DNA of 64,000 nucleotides from NCBI RefSeq assembly GCF_964204645.1, contig NC_134033.1, forward strand, positions 2,971,631-3,035,630. Reading direction: 5' to 3'. Positions 1 to 11,747 of this stretch are shown one piece after another; the first letter of the stretch is position 1; every line of letters begins with the position of its first letter. The notes beneath the pieces were generated by a model that saw only the letters and a list, made by a program, of their open reading frames with translations, was not told the origin of the DNA and did no database searches. This DNA is from Tubulanus polymorphus (lineage: Eukaryota; Nemertea; Palaeonemertea; Tubulaniformes; Tubulanidae). A program made the position numbers and the translations under genes.

Positions 1-1144
1 ACATTACATTTCGAGATTGGCTTTTTCTGGATTGGTTGGACTTGAAATTCTAGATCTCGTCAAAAATGCCGAAGTGATATTTGTAAAAAGAAACGTTCTT
101 GTCGATCTTACATCATTGAAATATCTCGCTTCGGATGCTTACAAATTTTGCTGCATGGCGCCGAATGTTGACCGATGTCTTCCCGAAGCTGATCAATTTT
201 CGACCTGCTCTGACCTGATGGGTAACGCTGTACTGAGAGCCATCATCTGGATGATCGCATCTTTCAGTTTTCTCGCTAACAGTATCGTTATATTATTTCG
301 CGTTCAAGCTTTACGGATGGAATCCTCCGGAACACGTAACACATCTTCAGATATCATCATCATAAATATTGCCGGTTGTGATTTTCTGATGTCGGTCTAT
401 TTGTTTTTGATCGCAGGAGCTGACCACGCGTTCAAAGGCGTTTATTATCTGAATTCTGAAACCTGGACGGATAGCTCATTATGTCGTCTCGCCGGGGTTA
501 TTGTCGCCGTTTCCTGCGAAGGTTCCTTGACTTTTCTCTTAATTCTAACGCGTCAGAGATATTCAAATATCGTCAACCCGTTTTCTAGAAGTCCGATTAT
601 AACTCCGAAATACGTTATCGGTATTTGCTGCATTTGTTGGCTCGTTATTAGTACAGTTTCTATTCTACCGCTGTCATCGTCGTCTTACTTCGGAGACAAT
701 TTTTACGGTACAACCGGAGTTTGTTTGCCTATGAATTTACTGACGATCGACGTCAATGGCTGGCACTATTCATTCACTATTTTTGCCTTGTTTAATGCGG
801 CCATATTGGCTACGATAATGACGACGTACGCCCAGATGTATAGACTCGTATCTGGAAGTAGGTCGGGCTCGGGTAGAGCCGATCCTACCGAACTGGTTTT
901 AGCTCGAAGGAGTTTAGTAATCAATCTTTGTAATCTATTTTGCTGGCTACCGATAATAATCGTTCAGTTTTGCGCCGTATTTTCGGTCGAGATACCGAAC
1001 CAGGTGGCCGCTTGGCTGGCCGTTCTATTTTTACCGATCAACTCGTCTCTGAATCCGCTTCTTTATACAATACTAACAATCGATATGAAATCTATTCGTG
1101 AACGCAATAAACGACGACTAGGATTGACGACATCCAGTAAATAA
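1..1144 (+). CDS. GRL101-like LRR/7TM receptor, copy R1 (3' end of last exon)
   Basis: This is the 3' part of the final exon of a large receptor gene whose 5' part lies left of the window. The frame is open from base 2. It encodes the last leucine-rich repeat, the Cys-rich hinge (residues KFCCMAP) and a complete seven-transmembrane domain. TM1 carries the ANS motif, TM6 has CWLP and TM7 has NPLLY. The position of the class A E/DRY motif reads RQRY. By family knowledge this resembles relaxin/LGR-type receptors and Lymnaea GRL101, acting at the plasma membrane through G proteins; the ligand is unknown. The tail is the RERNKRRLGLTTSSK type shared with R4 and R5. The stop codon overlaps an AATAAA. 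The LRR part resembles R3 while the tail resembles R4/R5, so the copy looks mosaic. Confident as a gene end; function is inferred. Confidence 0.88.
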   Translation, partial: HYISRLAFSGLVGLEILDLVKNAEVIFVKRNVLVDLTSLKYLASDAYKFCCMAPNVDRCLPEADQFSTCSDLMGNAVLRAIIWMIASFSFLANSIVILFRVQALRMESSGTRNTSSDIIIINIAGCDFLMSVYLFLIAGADHAFKGVYYLNSETWTDSSLCRLAGVIVAVSCEGSLTFLLILTRQRYSNIVNPFSRSPIITPKYVIGICCICWLVISTVSILPLSSSSYFGDNFYGTTGVCLPMNLLTIDVNGWHYSFTIFALFNAAILATIMTTYAQMYRLVSGSRSGSGRADPTELVLARRSLVINLCNLFCWLPIIIVQFCAVFSVEIPNQVAAWLAVLFLPINSSLNPLLYTILTIDMKSIRERNKRRLGLTTSSK

Positions 1145-1145
1145 A
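1140..1145 (+). terminator. AATAAA polyadenylation signal overlapping the R1 stop codon
   Basis: AATAAA spans the last lysine codon, the TAA stop and the next base. The same overlap is present in R4 and R5. Use of this signal would give a 3' UTR of only tens of bases. Confidence 0.5.
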
Positions 1146-3344
1146 GAATAGTTTGACAGGAGTCACTTTATAATGTTTGCCTATCTATAAATCGGGTTTG
1201 AACCTCGAAATCCTAAAACTTGGTTTCGAGTTCGTTTGGAGTCACGTGACCGCATCAGATGAACGAATACTATGAGATAAGTTTACAGCAGAGCAAAATT
1301 ACCCCGATTATCATAACTACCGTAAATTTTGGTATTTGTTATATCTAACTCACAACTTGCTGGAATTGGTAGAAATTTTACCGGAGTCGTGTTTTCCGAA
1401 TTACTAACTCGTAAAAACCTTTAAAATTATTTCTAACTGAGAAGGATTAATATTACACTTAATATCTAATACTTTAACATCTATATCCCCAAGATTCTTG
1501 CGTAAATATAAGCGGGTTTGATTGGAGCGAGAGGGAATCATCCGTTTGAAACTAGGATTTAGGGTTTCATGGATATAAAATTCCCCTAATTTGAAGGCGT
1601 TATATTTCTAAATAGTAATCTACGATTCAACCCTCAAACGTTTGAATAATCTATGAATATTCGTCATTTAGTTCCGAAAGAAGAATTGAGTATAACAATG
1701 ATTTGAGTCACTCGATAAAAATAAAACGGAGTAAAAATTCATGTCTCCCGTGAGGACGCTGATAGTTAGATTTATCAATATAACTGTTTCTACCACGAGA
1801 GACGAAGCACCTTATACCAGAAATATAACATCATAATGCATAAACACAGTTGATTGGGGAATATTGAAATATGTTCTTTTTCACTGACCGTTTATGAATT
1901 ATAGTTCTTTGATATATTTACGTAAAACCTAATATTTATATTTTAAACAACTAGTGAAACCTATGGTACATAGAAATTTTACTGAGAGAGCTTTTAAATT
2001 TGCTGCTCCTGAACTTTGGAATGTTCTCCCTATTCATATTAGATCTAGTTCTACAGTCGAAACTTTTAAATCAAACCTAGAAGCATTCTATTTCAAACGA
2101 ACCTATTTGTCTTAATGTTTATTTCAACAAATCGACAATTTCAGTGATCTCAATGTTTTGCATTTTACCGTGAATTGTATTTTTGATTTTATTTTTTCTA
2201 ATCTTTTGTAAATTGCAAAGATTACTATGTAGATAATTTTCCATATCAAGAAAATAAATTATTATTGAAAAGGGCAATTTCGTAGTAGAAGAACAAATTA
2301 TATCAAATACTTAAAAGTAGAATCTACTTTATTGTTGTTAATTTTATGATTTGGAAATTTCGACATTCGTTTTTCTTCTCGCAGTGACATTCGCAAAGAT
2401 ATTATTTCATCGTTTCGAAATGTCTTTTCTAGCTCTTTTCCAATCTATAGGATTTTCGACGCTGAGATTGCTTCAAATGATTCCTTACGATGTAAAGACG
2501 AATCTCATCAGAAACAACAAGCGGTTTAAAAACCGATTAATTGACGATTATTGAAATATGTTCCTTTTCTACGCAATTCCCAGATCACCATGACAGTTGC
2601 TCGTTGCCAAATGTCATTTACCAATTGCTGATTACTGATCGCTGGTTTACGGTTATTTATGTGTTGAATTTTTTGTTCGCCAGCTGGCGCCACCTTATTC
2701 TCATTAAAACATATCTATAAAACACAATAACATCTCCCCAATACCGGTGACCGATCGTATCAGATCATCATCATTTTCGATCATTTATGCAGGCGTTCCA
2801 AAACGGAAGGAGGCAGGAGAAAAAACGAATTTATTTAACACAAACGAAACCTCAAAGGACCGCAGAAAAAAGAACCGAAAATGATTGGAAATTGTGATGA
2901 ATTTGATACAAATGATGGGAAAATTTTTTTTGGATAGTTTTTGCAAATAACGATATAGAAAATTTAGATGAACATAACTTTAACGAATTATTGGATTTAA
3001 AATCAGACAGGCATTACGGAATTTTTTTTTGTTGAAAAATTGTACCGAAAAGAGGAGGGAGGAATAAAACACAATTCAGTGTAAGGAACTTTGCTGAATT
3101 CTTGGCGCGGATTCGTTCTTCAAGTAATCAAAAGCAATGCCTAACGGACTACGATGTACATATTCTATTGAGTCAAATCTAAAGTTTGAAAGTGAAGATC
3201 GGGAGTTTCGGAATTATCAATTTACCTCATTCATTATTGGTTTAACCTATAGCCGCATTCACACTACGAACCAGTTAAACCGTTTTAAACGGGTCCGTGT
3301 CCGGAACTGGGCAAATTTAGAACGGTCCGAATCAGAGTGCGCGA
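1145..3344. other. R1-R2 intergenic spacer, duplicated as the R4-R5 spacer
   Basis: No gene is seen apart from a LINE 3' relic (about 1930-2268). The whole stretch aligns almost base for base with 48885-51106. The stop-to-ATG distances of the two spacers differ by only 22 bp over about 3 kb, which marks a fairly recent segmental duplication. Short open frames here (for example 2351-2554 and 3137-3379) are not consistent between the two copies or with any family, so they are not called. Confidence 0.8.
1930..2268 (+). mobile_element. LINE (non-LTR retrotransposon) 3' end relic
   Basis: In-frame codons 1963-2115 encode a short peptide with the pattern ERAFKFAAPELWN, then IRSSSTVETFKSNL, ending in a stop. 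This is the typical C-terminal end of CR1/L2-like LINE ORF2 proteins. It is followed by an AT-rich 3' UTR ending in AAATAAATTATTATT. No RT or endonuclease domain remains upstream, so this is a 5'-truncated copy. The same relic is at 49672-50007, carried by the spacer duplication. Confidence 0.7.
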
Positions 3345-3549
3345 GTCTCGCCGGGATTATTCTCCGTTTCTTAATTTGAGCTCCCTTAACTGTTCACTTA
3401 ATTCTAACGCGTCAGAGATATTCAAATATCGTCAACCCGTTTTCTAGAAGTCCGATTATAACTCCGAAATACGTTATCGGTATTTGCTGCATTTGTTGGC
3501 TCGTTATAAGCACAGTTTCTATTCTACCGCTGTCATCGTCGTCTTACTT
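3345..3549 (+). pseudogene. 7TM-exon relic (TM3-TM4 part) upstream of R2
   Basis: About 205 bp match the coding sequence around TM3-TM4 of the receptor last exon (compare roughly 9683-9897 in R2). The match runs from the CTCGCCGGG block through the ATCGTCAACCCG block to GTCGTCTTACTT. The reading frame is broken by indels and stops, and the match ends abruptly. It is not an exon. Equivalent scars precede R3, R4, R5 and R6. Confidence 0.75.
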
Positions 3550-3839
3550 GGTTGGTGTTGGTTCTCCGAAAAGTCAGTACCGAACAAATCCTTACCCGCC
3601 ACAATCAGATATCCACGCGCTTCACTTAGCTTCATCTCAGTTATTGTATTGACTGTAGAGTGTGAATTGTCGAAACAGATATTGAAGAAGTGTTTTACAG
3701 AGACGCAGAATATTTTGTAGTATAGATAGAAAATGTCATCGAATATTATCACAAACTGAACGCAGTTCGGGAGCGACAGTAAATATTTTTAGAGAAATAA
3801 TTGCACTTGATTATAAACACGATATATTGAAACATGTCT

Positions 3840-4111
3840 AAATTTAGAAACCGCGGTAATTACAGCGAAACCGAGAACAGATGAAAGTTTCACAAATACG
3901 AGACTGGCGCCAGTTTGATGGGCGGATTTTTTACAAAATAATTGGACTCGATCAATTCGTCAACTTCTGCATTTGCGAATTCATCATTACTTCGTCAACT
4001 TCTGCCATTTGCGAATTCGTCATTACTTCGCAGCTACTCGTTTGAGAAATGTCGCGCAAACTTAGAATTAGTTAGAAATGTGTTTGTTTTGAAGCGTGAA
4101 TTGTGTCCAAT
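3840..4111 (+). promoter_or_regulatory. Conserved 5' flank of R2 with palindrome ACTGGCGCCAGT
   Basis: The last roughly 270 bp before the R2 start are strongly conserved upstream of R3-R6. They include ACCGCGGT and the 12-bp perfect palindrome ACTGGCGCCAGT at 3903-3914, about 200 bp before the ATG. R2 and R5 also share a small tandem duplication of the CAACTTCTGC(C)ATTTGCGAATTC block (about 3959-4022). Promoter or 5' UTR function is inferred from position and conservation only. Confidence 0.4.
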
Positions 4112-7100
4112 ATGCAGCGAATGAGAGCGTTGTTCGTAGTTTTACTGATCGCTTGCGGAGACTGTATATTTACGCGGGCTGATCGCGCAAACTCTGTCGA
4201 GGAAGCCGCGTCTGTTATAGTCAGTTCATCTTGTAACAACACTCAATACTCCGTCGATTCTACGTCTGGTTACATCGTTTCACCGAACTATCCGTCGTTA
4301 GTGCGCGGTGTTGAGTGTCGTTGGTTCGTCAACAGCTCTTTACCGGGAAGTTTTCTCGTTCAAGTTTACTACGACATCGAGCCGTCGATATTCTGTAACG
4401 AAAACTACCTTCTCGTCGGTGAGTCCGACAACAAACTCTGCGCTTCCGGAAGAAAACAATTAGATATCCGCAGTAGCGGGTTGATTTCGTTGTTGTTTAG
4501 GAGTAACGTCGATGGAGCGCGAGGTAGTCGGGTTTATATCATATATCGTTTTGAAGAACAGAGTCGCTTGAAAATCGTACATACATGTCACAAGCATGCA
4601 GTAAAAGAATTACCAACTCAAACAGGTTATGGATTCATGATTTCTACCCGGCAATGTAAATTGTTGTTAGAATGGATCGGGATGCCAGACGGGTTTGCAA
4701 TGAATTTAACGTTTATACAGATAGATTTCAGATTATATCCAGGTGAGGATCCGATGAAAACTCGCCCTCAAATTTACGACGGATGGAACAGCACCAGTGA
4801 ACCTATAGCTCTTATACGAGAACAAACCGGACATCCACCTTCATCGTTTTATACTAAAACTAAAAGAGCACGTATTGATTTTTTTTCAAGTAGAGTTAAG
4901 TCGCAGTTACTCGTGCAAGTTTACAAAATATCAGATTGGAAAGTCTCTAACCCGTTAATTCAAGTCTATAATAAATCAGGACTGCTCACTACAAATGATG
5001 GAATACCACATATAGTAACTCAGTCTAAACACTTATACTGCTGGTCTATCACAGTCGATGTTCTGCAGTACGTCGTCTTCAACTGGACACGTGATCTCGT
5101 CTCGTCACCAGGTGTCGTTGGTGTATATAAACAGGAAGGGTTACGTATTGTGAGAACTGATATTTTACTCAGTTTTAACCATCTTAAATCTCTGAGTGTA
5201 GAATCAGACGGATTTCTCGTGATTCTGTGCGTTTTAACGACATCGGATTTTTTAAGATCCAATTTGAAAATAGAATTTGAAGTGAAATCAATGACAATAT
5301 CAGACGTCTACGTCAACAAGCCACAGATATGGGTAAGTTTATAACAATGATTTGTCAATTCGGTTTGTTTAATAGAATCATTGTAATAATCTATGATTTT
5401 GATGGCGATTCTGACCAATGAAACTTTACCGAGAAACTTGGAATAACAACGTTATGTGTGACCCAAATTTCAATATATTTCGACTCACATGTTAACGCAG
5501 AATAATTATGATGATTTGTGGAAGAATTTAAGTTAAGATTTGATTGCAATATTTTAAAGTATTATCAATATATCAAGGTCGTACAGAGTTTGAAATTGTT
5601 GTATTGTAAACGTTTAATGTTGTAATCAATTCTCTTATATTTCAGCATTTATCCAGAAACTCAATATCAGCTAATCGATTGTTCCCGAGATCAAAGAATA
5701 CATTGTATCGTGTAACTACATTACAACTAAACTGGAAAGTGAACATCTATGAAAAACAGTTGAAACTAACAGTGCTATCAGAAAACTGTGATCGAGCTGG
5801 TTTTTATATATTTGATGGTAGTAATTTCACAGCTAGACGCTATGGTCCGTATTGTCCTGGTTCATACTACGGTCGATCTGTCGTCAGCCTGATTACATCA
5901 AGTGGACCGGTTACTGTAGTAGCATACGCTTATTACTATAACAATCAGTTAACAGTTGGTTACACCGGCAACTCAATTCTTAGATTTGCTCCTACTGATT
6001 GTGATGGTTATGTTCTACAGGAAGAAGAACGTCAGATCAATATGACGTCACACTGTCTCGTGATTACACCTGAAAATCGACGCCTTCGCTCGGAAAATAT
6101 TCACATATTATCAGAACACGAATATCAAATTGACCGATGTTTTCTCAAGATGTCATTGTCATGTGAACAGTTTCTGAGTTTGAGTAATCAGTTTCTTAAT
6201 AACAGTCTCGTATTAAATATCGTAGATTTTACAGTAAATGGGTTTGGATTTTGGCAGTATCCACTAATAGCAAAACTACGTCGTAAATGTTTAGGAGTGA
6301 AAAAATCGGATAGTTTTGGATTTGCCGGTTCCCGTCTTCCAGTTACTACTAAAGATAAATGTGGACTCGTGCAGTCACCGAACTACCCGGGTTTGGCAGG
6401 ACGTACATCAGAATCTATTTCATATAAATTTAAAAACCCGATGCAGCAAAATATATTTCAATATTATAGATTTATTGTCAAATCTATTGGACCAGTTTCA
6501 TGCGAAACAAACAATGTGGTTGAGAATGATCCGATCATTTTGATACTGCGGATAAAGTACTACCTCTTCCTAAATGGAAAACTGTTCAAAACTATTAGGA
6601 CCCAACACGAAACTTTAATATGTGAAAATAACGCGGTTCGTGGACTTATATTTTTTAGTTTAACAGATAATACTCTGCGTTTTGAAGTAAAGAATAATAT
6701 ACCAACCTTTCAAATACAATACACTTTACACGAGTCGTTACCGATTAAACATTACGATGATTTCTACTGTAAACAAGGATTTCTGGATTCCGGAATTTCC
6801 TGCATCAAATTCATCAGAGATGAACGTCTGAATTGGAAGAACGCTGAAATATACTGTAGACAGAAGTACGCGGGACATCTACTCAGTATCAACTCAGAAC
6901 AGGAAATGATTTCCATCAAAAGATTATTCGCTACAGAACTTCTCCGATTGGCGTACACATTAAATGCGCTCATAATGATGATTGGATTGAAATGGCAGGT
7001 AAGACTAATGTATACAATTATGAATTAGAATATAAAGGTTTTTTAAAGATTATGATATATTTAATTTTCTTCACGAAACAGGATGATGGTTATTACACGT

Positions 7101-10100
7101 GGACTGACGGTAAACCATTGAGCTACACAGAGTGGTACAAACCTGTTATTAATGAAACGATACCAGAAGTTATTCGAGGATTGATATCTCCGCTAAGAAA
7201 ACAACCGATAAATGACGTCAATATGCCGTGTACGGCGATGATACTGAATAATCCACGAGGATCGGCGAACTGGGTTCGATTCCCGTGTCAAATCGAGGAG
7301 ACGCACACGACATTCATTTGTGAATCTGAGAGAATCGACATCAAAAATGAACACAATTCAACGATAAACGATGCGAACAATTCAACAAATACAGACTTAA
7401 ATAAAACCATAGATCAAATGATTCCCGATGTACCTTTAACTAATTCAACCTGTCCAAGAGGTTGGGTAACTATTTACGGACAATGTTATCAAATACTAAC
7501 CGACTGGAAAAACAATCGAGGTTTAAATATTCGGAGTGCTAGAGAAATGTGTCACAGCATCCGCGCCGAAATAGTAAGAATCACCTCAAATACAGAAAGC
7601 GACTTGAAAAATTTGATCAACGAATTTCAATATAGACATCAATATGGCGCTATTCTGACGATGGACCGAGACGGGTTTAAAGTTATCAAACCAATGGTGA
7701 CCAGAAATGAATTTACTTATATTCAATCGGTTAAATGGTTATTGAAACCTTTCGATGATACAAAAGATAAAGTACATTCCGTGTTATGTACCTATAATGT
7801 AACTGGTGAAGAGTTAGCTTCTATAAGCGGCTGTAAATCGTGGCAGTTTGAATGTAACGATCAAAGATGTATCATCGACCATCGCGTATGCGATACCAGA
7901 AACGACTGTCAACACGGTGAAGATGAACTCGATTGTACGGATATCAATTTACACAGTCAGTTCCGCTGTAACGATGGACAAGTTATATCGATTAGCAGTT
8001 TCTGTGACTTTATGAGAGATTGCGTCGATGGCTCGGATGAGAACTCGTGCTATCATCTACCGTGTTTATCTACGCAATATCGCTGTTCCAATCACCAATG
8101 CATTGATAGTTATAAACGATGTGACGGACTAGCCAACTGTAAAGACGGCTCCGATGAGATCGGCTGCACTGCCGAACTTTGTCAGGGGTTCTCGTGCGCG
8201 GACGGTGAATGTATTAGTTCTCAGTTGTATCGGGATGGTGTTGTGGATTGTAGCGGAAGTCTCGAAGAAGACGAATTTATCACTAATATGACATTGAATC
8301 CCGAGGTTTACTGTAATAATGACAATCACTGTACGACTGGTTTCACAGATCTGTGTAAGGAATCGGATGAACAAAGATGTTCGTTCAATTCTCCTTGCTG
8401 TTATTCCCGACACGAAAGGTGTATTTTAGAAAGGATGCCGATTGGTTTCCCGGTATGTAGAAATCTTGAACATATACTCGCGTGTAATGACTTCGAATGC
8501 GCGGCTGGTACTGTAAAATGTCCGGCATCTTACTGTATACCGATCAGACACGTTTGTGACGGTCGATCCGATTGTCCTAATTCAGAAGATGAACGAAACT
8601 GCGAGACTTGGTCGTGTCCGGGAATGTTTAAATGCGGCCAGGAAAATCGATGTATTCCGCAATCTGAAGTTTGCGACGGAGTCGTAAATTGTAAACATAA
8701 CTCTGATGACGAGACATACTGTAAGGTCACGTGTCCTGAACGTTGTAATTGCCGGGGTCATTTCATCGATTGTGAAAATGCTCTTTTATCAGATATTACC
8801 GGCCGTTTTATAGAATCAACTCGGGTTTTGATTTTGTCGAATAACCGAGTCGTATTTAACGAGTCGACGTTCAACTCTTTCATTTATCTTCGTTTTCTCG
8901 ATATTTCGGGCAATAATTTGTCTTACATCGTTCCAAACGCGTTTTCTAATCTAAACAATCTATACACATTAGACCTTACTCACAACCGCATAACATCATT
9001 ATCTGCTAATACATTCGCAGGTTTGATCGGTTTAAAAGAACTATTTCTTATCGGAAATCCGCTGCAACATTTAGAAGACGGTAGTTTCCGAGGTCTGATG
9101 TCACTGACTGTTCTCGATCTTCATGGACTTTCTATATCGGTTCTCGATGGAAATGTATTTAAAGGTTTATCCGCATTACAGTCGTTAAACATCAGCAGTA
9201 ACAGAATACATTATATTTCTAGCTATGCTTTTTCTGGATTGTTTCGACTTGAAATTTTAGACCTTGTCAACAATTATGAAGTAATATCCGTACAAAGAAA
9301 CGTCCTTGGCGATCTTACATCATTGAAATACCTCGCTTCGGATGCTTACAAATTTTGCTGCATGGCACCGAATGTTGACCGATGTCTTCCCGAAGCTGAT
9401 CAATTTTCGACCTGCTCTGACCTGATGGGTAACGCTGTACTGAGAGCCATCATCTGGATGATCGCATCTTTCAGTTTTCTCGCTAACAGTATCGTTATCT
9501 TATTTCGCGTTCAAGCTTTGCGGATGGAATCCTCTGGAACACGAAACACATCTTCAGATATCTTCATCATAAATATTGCCGGTTGTGATTTTCTGATGTC
9601 GGTCTATTTGTTTTTGATCGCGGGAGCTGACTACGTGTTCAAAGGCGTTTATTTTCTGTATTCTGAAACCTGGACGGATAGCTCATTATGTCGTCTCGCC
9701 GGGGTTATTGTCACCGTTTCGTGCGAAGGTTCCTTAACTTTTCTCTTAATTCTAACGCGTCAGAGATATTCAAATATCGTCAACCCGTTTTCTAGAAGTC
9801 CGATTATAACTCCGAAATACGTTATCGGTATTTGCTGCATTTGTTGGCTCGTTATAAGCACAGTTTCTATTCTACCGCTGTCATCGTCGTCTTACTTCGG
9901 AGATAATTTTTACGGTACAACCGGAGTTTGTTTGCCTATGAATTTACTGACGATCGACGTCAATGGCTGGCACTATTCATTCGCTATTTTTGCCTTGTTT
10001 AATGCGGCCATATTGGCTACGATAATGACGACGTACGCTCAGATGTATAGACTCGTATCTGGAAGTAGGTTGGGCTCGGGTAGAGCCGATCCTACCGAAC

Positions 10101-10336
10101 TGGTTTTAGCTCGAAGGAGTTTAGTAATCAATCTTTGTAATCTATTTTGTTGGCTACCGATAATAATCGTTCAGTTTTGCGCCGTATTTTCGGTCGAGAT
10201 ACCGAACCAGGTGGCCGCTTGGCTGGCCGTTCTATTTTTACCGATCAACTCGTCTCTGAATCCGCTTCTTTATACAATACTAACTATCGATATGAAATCA
10301 ATTAGAACGAGATATAAACGTCAACAAAAGAAGTAG
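4112..10336 (+). CDS. CUB/C-type lectin/LDLa/LRR seven-transmembrane receptor, copy R2 (complete)
   Basis: Three exons, all phase 0: 4112-5332, 5646-6998 and 7082-10336, with GTAAGT/GTAAGA donors and TTTCAG/AACAG acceptors. The protein has 1,942 residues. The ATG at 4112 (MQRMRALFVV...) opens a signal peptide; an upstream in-frame GTG is not a start. Domains in order: CUB (about 41-145); CUB-like modules through exon 2, one with CGLVQSPNYPG; C-type lectin domain (about 777-940), split by intron 2; second lectin-like domain (about 981-1100); about six LDLa modules (1108-1404, CDGxxDCxDGSDE-type acidic motifs, one degenerate); LRRNT and 7-8 LRRs (about 1409-1620); 7TM (about 1644-1928). The C-terminal tail is short (RTRYKRQQKK). 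It resembles GRL101/relaxin-receptor-like GPCRs with an extended ectodomain. RQRY replaces E/DRY. A membrane receptor role is inferred; the ligand is unknown. Confidence 0.9.
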
Positions 10337-10356
10337 ATTACGAACACTTCAGTAGC

Positions 10357-10362
10357 AATAAA
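10357..10362 (+). terminator. AATAAA polyadenylation signal of R2
   Basis: AATAAA lies 20 bases after the R2 stop. The same site lies just after the R3 stop (31662-31667). Confidence 0.55.
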
Positions 10363-11580
10363 GGAGCTTTTAAACGAATCGTTTTAGTGTTCATGGTCGC
10401 GCACCAAGCTCTAGTAATGAATCTAAAGAACAAAGGACAGATATTAACGACGACCTTTGGGCCCATGGTCTATTCAGTTTTTATATCACTACTTTATCTA
10501 AACAATTCACATGAAACAGTGTTTTTTTCGTAGCTATTAGATTAATTGTAGATCGTTTGTTAAATGCAATAGTATTTACTTAAGGTGTGGATTTAAGGTG
10601 CTCGGTGAGCTCTTTACTGACCACTGCAATTGAAATAGACGATTACATAGATGACGACTTATTAATTTATAAATATATTCACTGATGTAGTGTGAGCGTG
10701 TGTGTAAGAGTGATTGGTTTGATTTTTCTTTTCGCAATATGTGATTTAAACAGAATAGTATTTATTTCTCTCACAATTTAATCATGTTAACCCCTTTATC
10801 AGATTTAATTTCGAAAGTTGACTATATTGCTCGCTATACAGGTATATAGTTTATGATTATTTGTCCTAGTTTTCCGGTCACGATACAGTTGGATTGACAG
10901 ATACTTTCGTTGATCACGCTTAATCAGTTATCAGAAAAGAACACTAACTCTCCATCTATCCACTTATTCTGGAAAATGAACAATTTGAAATTTTTTTTTT
11001 AATGGCTCACAGAATTGTCGAAACGTCTCTTTTCTTACTATAGGTGGGTTTATCAACTAACAGTTTGCAGAGTTAGCCAATAGATAATGCTTTGGTACGA
11101 TCATCTGGAAATGACAAAAATCGCTTTTCGATATCAACCACTTTTGTGGGTAGGTGCCGAATGGATGCCCCATCTTAAGTTTTATGTAGGACCCAGTTTC
11201 GTTAACTGAATATTTTGTTTTAAATCGCTTTCAATGCGGAAAAAAAATTCAAACTCAACCGCGATTTAAAGTTAGAACTTTTTCATAAATCTCTTGCCGT
11301 TTTCGTATAAGCAAGTAAATTCCTTTAGGTAAGCGATGTTGTTATTTAGCCATATGAACTGTTCAAACCTGTCTGTTTTACGGTACCGAGTATCCATTGT
11401 ATTCCGTACGCTTAATGCGGGTATCAGTTTGTATCCATGGAACCACATCGCTTCAAGCGATCACTATTGAAAGGCTGCTGATTGAATGTATCTAACGTCT
11501 GGTGCAGTTCATATTTTCCGGGGTGACCTCTGGTTCGAAAATATATAAAAGTTTAAATTTTAGAAATATAACAGAATCAA
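10363..11580. repeat. R2 3' flank, duplicated behind R3 (non-coding)
   Basis: 10337-11509 aligns closely with 31661-33327 behind R3, except for about 500 extra bases there (roughly 32031-32540). A piece of the same sequence (TATCCACTTATTCTGG..., GGGTGGGTTTATCAACTAACAG) also occurs at about 14640-15003. No open frame of note is seen. It is duplicated intergenic DNA rather than a recognised transposon. Confidence 0.7.
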
Positions 11581-11634
11581 AGTTCATTTAATTCTTACTT
11601 TCATTTGTTCATAGTTTTGATGATTGCAAAAAGC

Positions 11635-11716
11635 CTCTGCATCTGCCGTTGCCTGCCCCTGCACCTGCCCCTGCCCCCTGCCCCTGCCCCTGCCCCTGCC
11701 TCTGCCTCTGCCTTTC

Positions 11717-11747
<31 letters not shown>

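Noticed and set aside
4103-4111. GTG-initiated extension of R2 exon 1 (same in other copies)
   Set aside because: Animal genes start at ATG, and the ATG at 4112 gives a clean signal peptide.
6992-7081. Apparent start of the exon 3 frame within intron 2
   Set aside because: The true exon begins at the acceptor (7082), and the upstream Met lies in the last codons of exon 2 and the intron. The lectin domain is continuous only across the splice.
8129-8730. - strand frames inside receptor exon 3 (also at 29441-30042, 46599-47263 and 55887-56488)
   Set aside because: They recur only because they mirror the strongly conserved LDLa coding sequence; their content is antisense to Cys codons.
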